A stretch of DNA of 64,000 bases from Sporosarcina psychrophila (lineage in GTDB: Bacteria > Bacillota > Bacilli > Bacillales_A > Planococcaceae), in assembly GCF_001590685.1 (NCBI RefSeq), contig NZ_CP014616.1, positions 4,277,001 through 4,341,000 of the forward strand, given 5' to 3'. A program made the translations under genes and the position numbers. Positions 51,726 through 61,516 of the stretch are shown piece by piece (the stretch's first letter is position 1; each line of letters starts with the position of its first letter). The notes under the pieces are model-generated. The model ran no database searches. It worked only from the letters and a program-made list of their open reading frames with translations, and was not told where the DNA came from.

Positions 51726-52253
51726 TTAAAGAATCGAGGTATATAATTGTTCATAGAGTTTATCCTGCTCTTTGATATTGAGGATATTATTAACCATTAA
51801 AAATAGTACAGATTCTTCTTTCACAAAATGAACAGTGATAACCTCAAATGCTTCTGCGGCGTCTTGAACTACCTTCTTCATTTCCTCCAGCGTAAAGTGG
51901 TTTACATTACCGCGTGTGTGATGAAGAAAATGACCGATGTAGGCATCAATTTCACCATGTTCTTCCTCCGTTGCATTGACTGGTCCCTGTTCTGAACCGA
52001 CGTATTGGGCAAGCATTGGGAACAAAAATTCTTCTTCTTTGTCTGTATGATTCTTTAACGGTTCAATGAAATCAACGATGAGTTTCCGAAGTGACTTCAG
52101 TGCTTCATGGCCTTCTTTGACAGTATAGATATCCCGTTCAAAAGCCAGAACAATTGTATGCCAGCCACTCATTAAATACTCTAAATAGCGATGTTCATTT
52201 TCAAGCACACGTAAAGCTGGTAAGTCGAACTTGAACTTTTGTGCCTCAGCCAT
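51726..52253 (-). CDS. Hemerythrin-like domain protein
   Basis: About 175 residues, a four-helix bundle with diiron-type ligands: ENEHRYLEY (E..H) near residue 20, KNHTDKEEEFLFP (HxxxE) near 70, EEEHGEID near 100, and the late HFVKEESVLF (HxxxE) near 145. Hemerythrin domains bind oxygen or nitric oxide at a diiron centre. Start ATG 52253 with AAAGGTG upstream. It is 18 bp after nreC on the same strand, so it belongs to the narGHJI-nreABC group and may buffer or sense O2 or NO there. Confidence 0.85.
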   Translation of the reverse strand: MAEAQKFKFDLPALRVLENEHRYLEYLMSGWHTIVLAFERDIYTVKEGHEALKSLRKLIVDFIEPLKNHTDKEEEFLFPMLAQYVGSEQGPVNATEEEHGEIDAYIGHFLHHTRGNVNHFTLEEMKKVVQDAAEAFEVITVHFVKEESVLFLMVNNILNIKEQDKLYEQLYTSIL

Positions 52254-52271
52254 TTGAAACACACCTTTCTG

Positions 52272-52919
52272 CTAAAAGTTTAATAGTTTTTTACGTAACG
52301 CATATTCAACGAGTTCAGGCCTGCTTTTCAACTGTAGTTTTTCCATAATCCTAGCTTTGTGCGCTTCGACAGTCTTAACAGAAATATATAGTTTCTCTGC
52401 AATTTCTTTGTTTCCAAACCCTTTTGCCGCAAGCGGAAGAACTTCAATTTCGCGTTTTGTTAAGATCTTGAAAGGATCATCTTCAACCACTTCCGTGCCC
52501 TTTTTAACAAATTCACGGACAAGTGAAGTGGTCATAGCAGGATGAATATACGTATCACCGGCGTGAACTGTACGTATTGCGGCAAGTAATTCACCATCGG
52601 GCGCATTTTTTAGAACATAGCCCGATGCTCCATTTTTTAACACATGAAATAAATATTCTTCATCATCATGCATTGTCAAAATAAGAATTTTTGTTTCTGG
52701 AAAATCTTCATTAATTTTACCGGTAGCAATTAGACCGCTCTCTCCGGGAGGCATGCTTAAATCCAACAGCAATACATCTGGTCGGTACTTTGCGACTAAA
52801 GCATATGCTTCTAGACCATCTGCGGCAGTGGCAACGACTTCCATATCACTTTGGAAATTCAGGATATGCATAAATCCACTACGAACGACGGCGTGGTCAT
52901 CCGCAATAATTATTTTCAT
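52272..52919 (-). CDS. nreC: Oxygen/nitrate response regulator NreC
   Basis: 215 residues. Receiver domain: acidic pair IADDH near residue 5, phospho-Asp in VLLLDLSMP near 54, Thr in ILTMHDD and Lys in GYVLKNAPD. The C-terminal LuxR helix-turn-helix has [25 protein letters not shown] with recognition part [16 protein letters not shown]. NreC activates nitrate and nitrite reductase genes under anoxia. It overlaps nreB (ATGA type) and follows the nreA-nreB order of Staphylococcus. It probably binds the TAGGG-N4-CCCTA dyads. Confidence 0.93.
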   Translation of the reverse strand: MKIIIADDHAVVRSGFMHILNFQSDMEVVATAADGLEAYALVAKYRPDVLLLDLSMPPGESGLIATGKINEDFPETKILILTMHDDEEYLFHVLKNGASGYVLKNAPDGELLAAIRTVHAGDTYIHPAMTTSLVREFVKKGTEVVEDDPFKILTKREIEVLPLAAKGFGNKEIAEKLYISVKTVEAHKARIMEKLQLKSRPELVEYALRKKLLNF

Positions 52920-53992
52920 TTGTTATCCTCCCCTTCCTCAGACGCTCTAAGTGGGATTTCCAATCGTACAGAAGTACCTTTACCAATACTCGATTGAATA
53001 ACGAACTGGCCATTCACCAGTTCTGCTCGTTCTCTCATTCCATAAAGGCCAAGACCTGTACCAATTGGATTGATTTTATTTTTATCAAATCCTGCACCCT
53101 TATCATTCACACTCAATTCAAGGTTTCCTGAACGTTCAAACAACCGAACGAAAACTTCATCCGTTTCTGCATACTTAAGCGCATTGAGAATGGACTCCTG
53201 GCAAATCCGATAGACAACTGTCTCAATTTCACCTTCATATCTTTTAGCTTCAAGTTCAGCAGTAAAATGAACGATTAATCCATAATTTTTCTCAATCCAT
53301 TTAAAATGTGTCCTAAAAGCAGCTTCGAGGCCAAGGTCATCTAAAGTAGCTGGTCGTAACTCAACAGACAAGTGACGAATATCATCCAGTAAACGCATCA
53401 ATGAGCCTTCCGCTTGTTGAATCTTTTTGAGTACTTCAGAATCGACATTCATGTATTTCAACACACGCAAGTCAACAAGGGAACTTAACATTTCCTGGGC
53501 TACGCTATCATGTAATTCCCTCGACAACCTCTTGCGTTCATCTTCTTGTGCTTTAATGACATTTTTCATCATGGTTTTCTCGTTAAGTGTTTCTTGTGTC
53601 TTGTACTGCTTCGTCAAATCTCTCAGCATGAAGACACGAATTCCATTTTCCTCATCGATGGTCTGATAACTTGCCGTGTACGGAGTTATTCCTTTGCCTT
53701 GCGTATCTAGGTAAACTTGAAATGAACTGAAATCTTTTTGTGGACTTACCAAATAGCAGGATAGGCATGTCTGAAGTTCCGATTCACTTGTATACCCTTT
53801 ACAAGACATGCAAATTGCTTTTACATCTCCCGCAATCATTCCATCCAGTACTTCCGCACCTATAATAAGTTCCGCTGTACTATTCATAGCAATTACTTTT
53901 CCAGCTGAGTCAAAAAAGAAGATGGCCTCAGCTGAATTGTCGTACATTTTCATTAACAAGTCTGTCAACTGAAAACTCCCGATTTGCATCAC
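52916..53992 (-). CDS. nreB: Oxygen-sensing histidine kinase NreB
   Basis: 358 residues, no membrane segment. The N-terminal PAS domain holds the oxygen-sensitive Fe-S cluster cysteines as C-x2-C-x11-C-x2-C (CMSC ... CLSC, near residues 60-78), exactly the NreB spacing. The kinase part has the HisKA_3 motif [17 protein letters not shown] near 155 and ATPase boxes NALKYAE and GTGLGLYGM. Oxygen destroys the cluster and shuts off the kinase. Start GTG 53992, overlapping nreA. It phosphorylates NreC. Confidence 0.94.
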   Translation of the reverse strand: MMQIGSFQLTDLLMKMYDNSAEAIFFFDSAGKVIAMNSTAELIIGAEVLDGMIAGDVKAICMSCKGYTSESELQTCLSCYLVSPQKDFSSFQVYLDTQGKGITPYTASYQTIDEENGIRVFMLRDLTKQYKTQETLNEKTMMKNVIKAQEDERKRLSRELHDSVAQEMLSSLVDLRVLKYMNVDSEVLKKIQQAEGSLMRLLDDIRHLSVELRPATLDDLGLEAAFRTHFKWIEKNYGLIVHFTAELEAKRYEGEIETVVYRICQESILNALKYAETDEVFVRLFERSGNLELSVNDKGAGFDKNKINPIGTGLGLYGMRERAELVNGQFVIQSSIGKGTSVRLEIPLRASEEGEDNK

Positions 53993-54453
53993 TGTTTTAC
54001 CATCTCCTTATTATAATACGGACCGAATCTCAGGCCGACATGATTTATAAAGCCTGAAAATTCTTCTGCAGTCATCCTTTTTCCCTCTCGATAAGCTACA
54101 AGTAACACACCATGGACACGATTATATTTATAAAGAGGTATCGCTCCAAAACTTTTTAAGTCTTCTGCAACAATAATTGGATAGTTAAACAGATCCATTG
54201 AATCAAGTTCCAGGTCTCTATCGTGAACAAAAAATGGTTTTCCTGATTTAAAAACATGCCCTGCAACACCTTTTCCAGTTTGCAAAGTGATACGTTTATA
54301 TCGGTTGCTACGATTGCCTGTTACGTATTTCCATTTCTGGACGAAACGCATTTCCGCTGACTCAACAAGAGCCAGAGCGACAAAGTCGAAACCAAAAATC
54401 GATTGTAACCGTTCTATTTCTTGCTGATAATCAAATCTTAATTGTTCATCCAT
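53989..54453 (-). CDS. nreA: Nitrate-sensing GAF protein NreA
   Basis: 154 residues, one GAF domain: a helical N terminus (LRFDYQQEIERLQSIFGFDF) then GKGVAGHVFKSGKPFFVHD near residue 75 and GAIPLYKYNRVHGVLLVAYREGKRMTAEE near 110. In Staphylococcus NreA binds nitrate and releases its block on NreB. Start ATG with GGGAG upstream. First gene of nreABC, 51 bp after narI with a terminator-like hairpin between. Confidence 0.9.
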   Translation of the reverse strand: MDEQLRFDYQQEIERLQSIFGFDFVALALVESAEMRFVQKWKYVTGNRSNRYKRITLQTGKGVAGHVFKSGKPFFVHDRDLELDSMDLFNYPIIVAEDLKSFGAIPLYKYNRVHGVLLVAYREGKRMTAEEFSGFINHVGLRFGPYYNKEMVKQ

Positions 54454-54471
54454 TGCTATTTCTCCCTATAT

Positions 54472-54499
54472 AGAAAAAAGGCAAAGCTGCCTTTTTTCG
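54472..54499 (-). terminator. Hairpin terminator between narI and nreA
   Basis: AAAAAAGGCA (54474-54483) pairs with TGCCTTTTTT (54488-54497) around a 4-nt loop; the T run follows on the minus strand. If active it uncouples nreABC from most narGHJI transcription. Confidence 0.8.
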
Positions 54500-54503
54500 T
54501 TCA

Positions 54504-55184
54504 TTAGTTTTCACGGTGCCTTCTATACAGGATATAGCTTCTTCCTACATAATTCAACGGTACACTCCAGACGTGAACCAATCTGGTAAACGGCCACATT
54601 GCAAAAATGAGGAACCCAGATAAAACATGAAGCTGAAATGCCAGTGGTACACCTATCATATAGGCACCTTCCGGTCGAAAAATCAGCAAGGAACGGAACC
54701 ATATTGAAATTGAACTTCGGTAATCAAATTCTGGCTGTGTAATACTAGTTGCAATTACACTGTACATACCGATGAATACGATGAACAGCAATAGAGAGTT
54801 GACGATTAAGTCTGATGCAGATGACAACTTACGTACGCTTTTTAATGCAAAACGGCGATATGTTAAAATAAACATCCCCGCAAATGTGACGACACCAAAA
54901 AATCCTCCACCCCAAACAGCGCCCATATGATACATATGATCACTAACACCAAGTGCTTGCGTCCATTCCTTCGGGACAGCAAGCCCCACGACATGGCCCG
55001 CTATTACAGGCATGATGCCAATATGGAACAGTAAACTACCTATCATCAGTTGTTTCTTTTCTATAAATTCACTTGATTTTGCAGTCCAGCCAAACTGGTC
55101 GTTCCGGTATCTGAAAATATGCCCTACAACAAATGTTGCCATACACAGATAAGGGAAAATGACCCATAGAAATTGATTAGCCAT
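54504..55184 (-). CDS. narI: Respiratory nitrate reductase gamma subunit NarI
   Basis: About 226 residues with five membrane segments and the histidines for two b-type hemes: GHIFRYR near residue 20, LLFHIGI near 52, MAGH/AGHVVGL near 63, and late FQLHVLSGF and RLVHVWSVP near 190-210. NarI takes electrons from menaquinol and passes them to NarH. Start ATG 55184, inside the end of narJ; an in-frame start 24 nt earlier is less likely. Last of narGHJI. Confidence 0.94.
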   Translation of the reverse strand: MANQFLWVIFPYLCMATFVVGHIFRYRNDQFGWTAKSSEFIEKKQLMIGSLLFHIGIMPVIAGHVVGLAVPKEWTQALGVSDHMYHMGAVWGGGFFGVVTFAGMFILTYRRFALKSVRKLSSASDLIVNSLLLFIVFIGMYSVIATSITQPEFDYRSSISIWFRSLLIFRPEGAYMIGVPLAFQLHVLSGFLIFAMWPFTRLVHVWSVPLNYVGRSYILYRRHREN

Positions 55185-55746
55185 TTGTAGGCGCCTCCTG
55201 ACGAGCACATGACTTAAAGGTTACCCTCATCCCCTTAATTAGATGGAAATAGGGACTATTATATTTCTCCAGCGCTTTTAACAGATGATATGTTCCGTCT
55301 TCCAAAACAGCGAGTAACATACCAAAACTTTGTTCTGCCCTCGGGTCACCTATCCATTCGCATGCGTAGATAAATTCACACATAAGCGGCAAGAAGTCGG
55401 AAAGTTCACCGTCTGGCATATTCAGGCCAAACATTTCATAAAGCACTTTTAATTTAGCAAGCATTTGACCGCGATCTTTCGCATCCTGATACTTTACGTA
55501 AGTCATGAACAGCGTTGAATCCGTTTGGAAATCAAACGTATATGTATACATTTCCTGGATATCATCAAAGCTGTAGTCATGCATTAACTCCCAGTAAGTT
55601 TTAATATGCACATACGCCGGATGGGAAGAGTCAACTGACTCTTCCATGACTGACGGATGAAAGTTTATCTTTTCCGGGTACGTAAGTTGCTGTGCGAAGA
55701 AGCCAAATGTGTGTTTTTCGTTATACAGCTTCTGCAGATCAATCAC
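55177..55746 (-). CDS. narJ: Nitrate reductase assembly chaperone NarJ
   Basis: 189 residues, helical TorD/NarJ fold. Typical segments: FGFFAQQLTYPEK near residue 15, EMYTYTFDFQTDSTLFMTY near 65 and DFLPLMCEFIYAC near 115. It holds NarG while the molybdenum cofactor and Fe-S cluster are inserted and is not part of the final enzyme. Start GTG at 55746 with GGGGGG upstream, overlapping the narH stop. Confidence 0.92.
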   Translation of the reverse strand: MIDLQKLYNEKHTFGFFAQQLTYPEKINFHPSVMEESVDSSHPAYVHIKTYWELMHDYSFDDIQEMYTYTFDFQTDSTLFMTYVKYQDAKDRGQMLAKLKVLYEMFGLNMPDGELSDFLPLMCEFIYACEWIGDPRAEQSFGMLLAVLEDGTYHLLKALEKYNSPYFHLIKGMRVTFKSCARQEAPTNG

Positions 55747-57343
55747 GCCAAATCCCCCCGTAAAAGTTCTCTTCGTAAATTTCTTTACCTGACTTCACTT
55801 GTGGTTGTGTACCACAACCATCACAGCTACTATCTTCTTGTTTTATACCTGCGTAGTTGTATGGACTTTCTGAAGTACCCATACTGTAGTCGCCCATTTC
55901 CACATAGCCTTCAGATCCTTGTGAACGGTATGCATTCATATGACCTTCTTTATGTGCTGTCGGGATAACAAAGCGATCTTCGTACTTTGCAATCGCCAGA
56001 AGTCTGTACATTGACTTCGTTTGATGAGCAGTCAGACCGACACGTTCTAGACGTGATTCATCGAATTCTTTACCAGATGACATGGCACGCATGTATGAAC
56101 GCATCATTGCCATTCTTTGCAGTGCACCTTTCACTGTTTCGGTATCTCCTGCTGTAAGCATATTTGCGAGATACTGAATCGGAATACGCATTTCCTCAAT
56201 TGCTGGGAAAATCATATCAGGATTCTTAATCGAGTCTTTACCTTCAAAATAGTTCATGATTGGGCTCAATGGCGGGACATACCATACCATCGGCAACGTG
56301 CGGTATTCAGGGTGAAGCGGGAAGGCAAGTTTATATTCAATTGCTAGTTTATAAACCGGTGAATTTTGTGCGCCTTCAATCCATTCTTCGGAAATACCAT
56401 CTTTTCTAGCCTGAGCAATAACTTCCGGATCATTTGGATCGAGGAATAAATCAATTTGCGCTTTGTACAAATCTTTTTCGTTCGGTGTAGAAGCCGCTTC
56501 TAAAACGCGATCTGCGTCATATAAAAGAACACCAAGATAACGGATTCTGCCTGTACACGTTTCAGAACAAACCGTTGGTAGTCCCGACTCAATCCTCGGG
56601 AAACAGAATGTACATTTCTCGGCTTTATTTGTTTTCCAGTTAAAGTAGACTTTCTTGTATGGACAACCGGTCATGCAATAACGCCAGCCTCGACACGCTT
56701 CTTGGTCTACGAGGACGATTCCATCTTCATCGCGTTTGTAGATGGCGCCTGATGGACAGGATGCCACACAACTCGGATTGAGACAGTGCTCACAGAGTCT
56801 TGGCAAGTACATCATAAATGCTTGTTCAAAGTTAAATTTAATTTCTTCTTCTATCTTTTCAATATTAGGATCCATTGGTCCCGTAATGTGAGCCCCAGCA
56901 AGTTGGTCTTCCCAGTTTGGGCCCCATTCTAGATCAATGTATTCTCCTGTCACAACAGACTTTGCACGAGCAACGGGCGTATGTTTACTGTCTGGTGCCG
57001 AAGTCAGTTTTTCATAGTCATATGTCCATGGTTCGTAATAGTCCTTCATTTCAGGCATATCCGGGTTATAGAAAATCTTCCCTAGAGCAATTTTTGATAG
57101 CTTCGAACCGGATTTCAATTCGAGTTTACCTTTTTTATTAATTTGCCATCCGCCTTTATAAAGCTCCTGGTCTTCCCAGCGTTTTGGATAGCCTATCCCC
57201 GGTTTTGTTTCGACGTTATTAAACCACATATACTCTGCACCTTCACGGTTTGTCCACGTCGTTTTACACGTAACACTACATGTATGGCAGCCAATACATT
57301 TATCCAGATTCATTACCATTGCAACTTGTGCTTTAATTTTCAA
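55739..57343 (-). CDS. narH: Respiratory nitrate reductase beta subunit NarH
   Basis: 534 residues. Four cysteine groups for Fe-S clusters: CIGCHTCSVTCK near residue 17, CEHCLNPSCVASCP near 185, CRGWRYCMTGCPYKK near 218 (the Trp-containing group that gives a 3Fe-4S cluster) and CTFC...CSETC near 244-262. NarH carries electrons from NarI to NarG. The C terminus has two extra CxxC-like cysteines (SSCDGCG). Start ATG, overlapping narG by 11 nt. Its N terminus has no signal peptide, as expected for a cytoplasm-facing complex. Confidence 0.96.
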   Translation of the reverse strand: MKIKAQVAMVMNLDKCIGCHTCSVTCKTTWTNREGAEYMWFNNVETKPGIGYPKRWEDQELYKGGWQINKKGKLELKSGSKLSKIALGKIFYNPDMPEMKDYYEPWTYDYEKLTSAPDSKHTPVARAKSVVTGEYIDLEWGPNWEDQLAGAHITGPMDPNIEKIEEEIKFNFEQAFMMYLPRLCEHCLNPSCVASCPSGAIYKRDEDGIVLVDQEACRGWRYCMTGCPYKKVYFNWKTNKAEKCTFCFPRIESGLPTVCSETCTGRIRYLGVLLYDADRVLEAASTPNEKDLYKAQIDLFLDPNDPEVIAQARKDGISEEWIEGAQNSPVYKLAIEYKLAFPLHPEYRTLPMVWYVPPLSPIMNYFEGKDSIKNPDMIFPAIEEMRIPIQYLANMLTAGDTETVKGALQRMAMMRSYMRAMSSGKEFDESRLERVGLTAHQTKSMYRLLAIAKYEDRFVIPTAHKEGHMNAYRSQGSEGYVEMGDYSMGTSESPYNYAGIKQEDSSCDGCGTQPQVKSGKEIYEENFYGGIWRD

Positions 57344-60300
57344 GCCAGTTTACCTCCTTCATCTTACGGACTGCAACGTACTCATCTCGCTGATTTCCGA
57401 TTGGTCCGTAGTAGTTGAATCCGTAACTGAGTTGCGCATAGCCGCCAACCATTTGCGTCGGTTTCATGTGAATTCGCGTCGGCGCGTTATGGCTTCCGCC
57501 TCGTTCCTCTGAAATTTCAGAGCCTGGTACTTGAATATGCTTGTCTTGCGCGTGATACATGAACATGGTTCCTTTAGGTATTCTGTGACTGACTACGGCA
57601 CGTGCAGTAACAACACCGTTTCGGTTGTAAACTTCAAGCCATTGGTTGTCGTCAATACCATGCTCTTCGGCATTTTCACTGGAAATCCAGACAGTCGGTC
57701 CCCCACGGAATAACGTCAGCATATGCTGGTTGTCCTGGTACGTCGTGTGGATATTCCATTTACCATGCGGCGTCAAATACCTAAGTACAAGTGAATCTTG
57801 ACCGCCTATGATTTTTTTGTCTCGCGGTCCGAATACCATTGGTGGAAGCGTCGGTTTGTAAACGGGTAGACCTTCTCCGAAATCCAGGAATAATTCATGG
57901 TCAATGTAGAAGTGCTGTCTTCCGGTCAATGTCCTGAACGGAACCAGTCGTTCGATATTTGTCGTAAAAGGCGAGTAACGGCGCCCGAGTTTATTCGAAC
58001 CGGAGAATACTGGTGTCGGTATGACTTCACGCGGCTGTGCAGTAATGCTTGCAAACGTGAAGCGCTCTGCCGCGCGATCGGCTGAAATATCTTTCAGTTC
58101 AACGCCGGTATCTGCTTCTACTGCTACGAAAGCCTTTTGAGAAACGCGACCATTCGTTGCAGAAGATAGTGTCAGCATTGCTTCTGCCGCATGTTTTGCT
58201 GTGTGCAGTTTAGGCAATCCGTTTTTGATAGATTCATCGAAATAGGTGCCGTTGATGCCCTTCATCATTTCATATTCATCGGCTACAGAAAAACTGACGC
58301 CGTGCGCTCCCACTTTACCAGTAGATAATAATGGTCCAAGCGTGACGTATTTATCATAAATTTGTGTATAATCACGTTCGACAATTGTCATAGCTGGCAT
58401 TGTTTTACCCGGTATCGCTTCAACTTCACCTTTTTTCCAGTCCTTCACTTCGCCATAAGGCTGAGCAATTTCCTGGATAGAATCATGCGCAAGTGGCGAA
58501 GTTACAAGGTCTTTATAAACGCCTGGAAGATGAACTTTTGCCATTTCCGAGAATGTTTCCGCAAGTGCGCGGTAAATATCCCAATCAGAACGAGATTCCC
58601 AAAGCGGGTCAACTGCTGGGTTGAACGGGTGAACAAATGGATGCATATCTGTTGAAGAAAGATCGTGTTTCTCATACCAAGTTGCTGCTGGAAGAACGAC
58701 ATCTGCGTACAACGGAGTTGTTGTCATTCTGAAATCCAGTGCCACAAGAAGATCGAGTTTTCCTTCCACATCATCGCGCCAAACAATTTCTTCAGGCTTA
58801 ACATCTTCATTTGGTGTTGCAAGCAGAGCGTGGGAAGCGCCGAATAAATGTTTCATAAAGTATTCCTGACCTTTTGCAGAACTCGACACTAAGTTGGAGC
58901 GCCAAACAAATAGAGAACGCGGGAAGTTTTCCGGTGCATCCGGATCTTCAATTGCAAATTTTGTTTCGCCTGACTTGATTTGTTCCAGTGTATAATTAAC
59001 GATTTCCTGTGTTGTTGTTTTTCCTTCTTTGGCTGCCTCTTCTGCAAACGTCAGGCTGTTCTTGTTGAACTGAGGGTAAGATGGCAACCAACCAAGTCGT
59101 GCAGCCAAGACGTTATAGTCTGCAGGATGCTGATAGCGGGCTTTTCCGCCTGTCGGTGACATAAGAAGATCCGCGCCCATTTCCTCGTACTTCCATTGAT
59201 CAGTTGCAAAATAGAAATAAGATGTCGCGTTTTGAAGTCGCGCCGGCGCTTGCCAGTCACGTGCAAATGCGATTGTGCTCCACCCTTCAATCGGACGGCA
59301 TTTTTCTTGACCAACGTAATGGGCCCAGCCACCACCATTAACGCCTTGACAACCAGTTAACATAACGAGGTTAAGGATCGATCTATAAATGGTGTCACTG
59401 TTAAACCAGTGGTTAATACCTGCACCCATAATAATCATCGAACGGCCGCCTGTTTCAAGCGCATTATGTGCAAATTCCCGCGCGATTTGGGTAACCAGTT
59501 CAGGTTTAACACTTGTGATTTTCTCCTGCCATGCTGGCGTGTAGAATGATTCTGCGTCGTCATAACCAGATGCTTCGAGTTCACTACCAATCCGGTTAAC
59601 ACCATACTGGCTAAGCATCAAATCGTGAACAGTTGTTACAAGACTTTCGGTTCCGTCTGCAAGTGTTACTTTTTTCACCGGAATCGGACGTTTGAATGTT
59701 CCGTTTGACACGTTGTCGAAGAATGGGAAAACAATTTCTTTCCATTCCGCGCCATGATCGGCCACTGACAAGGCCGGTTCAACGCGTGTTCCGTCTACAT
59801 TATCAAGAATTAGATTCCACTTCTTGTCCTCTTCCCAACGTTGTCCCATCGTACCGTTCGGAACAATAATTTCATTTGTCGTTTCATCAAAAATAACCGG
59901 TTTCCACTCAGCGTGCTGGGATGCTTGCCCTATATCACTTGCCCGTAAAAATCGACCCGCTTTATAAGAATCTTCATGTGTATCGAGTGTTATTAGGAAA
60001 GGCATATCTGTATATTGTTTCGCGTAATTCAAGAACATCGGCTCTTTACGCTGTTCATAAAATTCATCGAGAATGACGTGCGTCATTGCTTGAGCAACTG
60101 CAGCGTCCGTTCCGGGATTTGCCGCAATCCAGTCATCCGCATGCGTAACACTTTCTGCGTAATCCGGGGCCACAGAAACTACTTTCGTCCCTTTGTAGCG
60201 CACTTCTGTCATGAAGTGAGCATCTGGCGTTCTTGTTAGCGGTACATTCGATCCCCACATAATGATGTAACCAGCGTTAAACCAATCACTCGATTCAGGG

Positions 60301-61007
60301 ACGTCTGTCTGCTCACCCCAAATTTGTGGAGAAGATGGCGGTAAATCCGCATACCAGTCATAGAAGCTAAGCATTTCGCCGCCAAGAAGAGAGAGGAATC
60401 GTGCACCTGACGCATAGCTGACCATTGACATTGCCGGAATCGGTGTAAATCCAGCTATCCGATCGGGACCGTACTTTTGGATTGTATAAATAAGCTGTGC
60501 CGAAATCATTAAGGTTGCATCTCTCCAGTTAACCCGGACATGGCCGCCTTTGCCACGCGCTTTTTTATATTCATCTGCCTTATCAGGATCTTCTACGATG
60601 CTAGCCCATGCTTTTACAGGGTCTTTCAGTTCAGAAACTGCTTTAGTCCACATACGCCATAACTTCCCTCGTATGTATGGATACTTCACGCGAAGCGGGC
60701 TATATTCATACCAGGAAAATGAAGCTCCACGAGGACATCCACGCGGTTCAAATTCAGGCATATCAGGGCCACATGAAGGATAATCAATTTGCTGGTTTTC
60801 CCAAGTAATAATGCCGTTTTTCACAAATACTTTCCAACTGCATGACCCTGTACAGTTCACGCCATGCGTTGTCCGAACCACTTTGTCATGAGACCAACGT
60901 TGGCGGTACATATTTTCCCAATCTCGACTTTTTTCTTCTAAAATTGACCAATTTCCTGAAAAACGTTCAACTGGCTTGAAATAATTAAGTCCAAATTTTT
61001 TCTTCAT
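57333..61007 (-). CDS. narG: Respiratory nitrate reductase alpha subunit NarG
   Basis: 1224 residues, full length. N-terminal FS0 cluster ligands THGVNCTGSCSWK with a further Cys in GCPRG near residue 92 (His-C-C-C set); the molybdenum Asp region IMWGSNVPLTRTPDAH near 255; and the molybdopterin-binding domain at the C terminus (HNAPTRIHMKP). It reduces nitrate to nitrite at the inner face of the membrane. Start ATG with AAAGGAG upstream. First gene of narGHJI; two tandem dyads 21 bp apart lie about 110-140 bp before the start. All cofactor genes it needs are within 18 kb. Confidence 0.97.
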   Translation of the reverse strand: MKKKFGLNYFKPVERFSGNWSILEEKSRDWENMYRQRWSHDKVVRTTHGVNCTGSCSWKVFVKNGIITWENQQIDYPSCGPDMPEFEPRGCPRGASFSWYEYSPLRVKYPYIRGKLWRMWTKAVSELKDPVKAWASIVEDPDKADEYKKARGKGGHVRVNWRDATLMISAQLIYTIQKYGPDRIAGFTPIPAMSMVSYASGARFLSLLGGEMLSFYDWYADLPPSSPQIWGEQTDVPESSDWFNAGYIIMWGSNVPLTRTPDAHFMTEVRYKGTKVVSVAPDYAESVTHADDWIAANPGTDAAVAQAMTHVILDEFYEQRKEPMFLNYAKQYTDMPFLITLDTHEDSYKAGRFLRASDIGQASQHAEWKPVIFDETTNEIIVPNGTMGQRWEEDKKWNLILDNVDGTRVEPALSVADHGAEWKEIVFPFFDNVSNGTFKRPIPVKKVTLADGTESLVTTVHDLMLSQYGVNRIGSELEASGYDDAESFYTPAWQEKITSVKPELVTQIAREFAHNALETGGRSMIIMGAGINHWFNSDTIYRSILNLVMLTGCQGVNGGGWAHYVGQEKCRPIEGWSTIAFARDWQAPARLQNATSYFYFATDQWKYEEMGADLLMSPTGGKARYQHPADYNVLAARLGWLPSYPQFNKNSLTFAEEAAKEGKTTTQEIVNYTLEQIKSGETKFAIEDPDAPENFPRSLFVWRSNLVSSSAKGQEYFMKHLFGASHALLATPNEDVKPEEIVWRDDVEGKLDLLVALDFRMTTTPLYADVVLPAATWYEKHDLSSTDMHPFVHPFNPAVDPLWESRSDWDIYRALAETFSEMAKVHLPGVYKDLVTSPLAHDSIQEIAQPYGEVKDWKKGEVEAIPGKTMPAMTIVERDYTQIYDKYVTLGPLLSTGKVGAHGVSFSVADEYEMMKGINGTYFDESIKNGLPKLHTAKHAAEAMLTLSSATNGRVSQKAFVAVEADTGVELKDISADRAAERFTFASITAQPREVIPTPVFSGSNKLGRRYSPFTTNIERLVPFRTLTGRQHFYIDHELFLDFGEGLPVYKPTLPPMVFGPRDKKIIGGQDSLVLRYLTPHGKWNIHTTYQDNQHMLTLFRGGPTVWISSENAEEHGIDDNQWLEVYNRNGVVTARAVVSHRIPKGTMFMYHAQDKHIQVPGSEISEERGGSHNAPTRIHMKPTQMVGGYAQLSYGFNYYGPIGNQRDEYVAVRKMKEVNWLEN

Positions 61008-61114
61008 TGGAATAGCTCACTCCTTTTTAGAATAACTAACGATCTATGACGGGAATCAAAGACTTATTCATTCTCATACTATTAATTTTAAGAATAATCC
61101 TGATTCTTTCCTAG

Positions 61115-61149
61115 TAGGGATGTGCCTATTTGATGTGGGGAATACCCTT
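61115..61149. promoter_or_regulatory. Tandem NreC-type dyads before narG
   Basis: TAGGG-ATGT-GCCTA (61115-61128) and TGGGG-AATA-CCCTT (61136-61149). Each departs slightly from TAGGG-N4-CCCTA. Their starts are 21 bp apart, two helical turns, so two dimers would sit on the same DNA face. They lie 108-142 bp upstream of the narG start codon. Confidence 0.6.
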
Positions 61150-61470
61150 ATAAAAAGAAAGGCTCAAGACGCCCTGAGCCCGGAGCTAGCCAACGTTCCA
61201 TGTTGAAAATCAATAGTTTCTATCTTCAAATAAAAAGACTGCCTACTCTACCCATTACGGACTAGATTAAGCGACTTTTTTCGAATCGCTATATACGTGT
61301 TACTACTTTCTCTGTCACTATCAGTACTTCTCCAAACTTACCTAGCACCCTGGCGAACGTTAAAACGCCTACTGGCTAGCAAACCTAGCCATGCAAGTGG
61401 TTTCATACTATCCCAGACTCTTTCATATCTATTTCTATAGTCATAACGGACTTCGCTAAACCATTCCACA
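61150..61470. other. Gene-free stretch between narG promoter and ric
   Basis: About 320 bp without a supported gene. A small hairpin GGCTCA/TGAGCC lies at about 61161-61180. The minus strand has an open frame of about 41 codons (near 61440-61335) without a ribosome site, which I do not count as a gene. No repeat shared with the rest of the window was found here. Confidence 0.5.
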
Positions 61471-61505
61471 CAAAAAACCACCTTTGTAGATAGGTGGTTT
61501 TTTGT
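61470..61505. terminator. Terminator of ric
   Basis: AAAAAACCACCT (61472-61483) pairs with AGGTGGTTTTTT (61492-61503) around an 8-nt loop. T runs occur in both directions; the minus-strand reading closes ric. Confidence 0.93.
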
Positions 61506-61516
61506 CCTTTAATCAA

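Noticed and set aside
61335-61440. Possible small protein on the minus strand between narG and ric
   Set aside because: Only about 41 open codons, no start with a ribosome site and no family resemblance.
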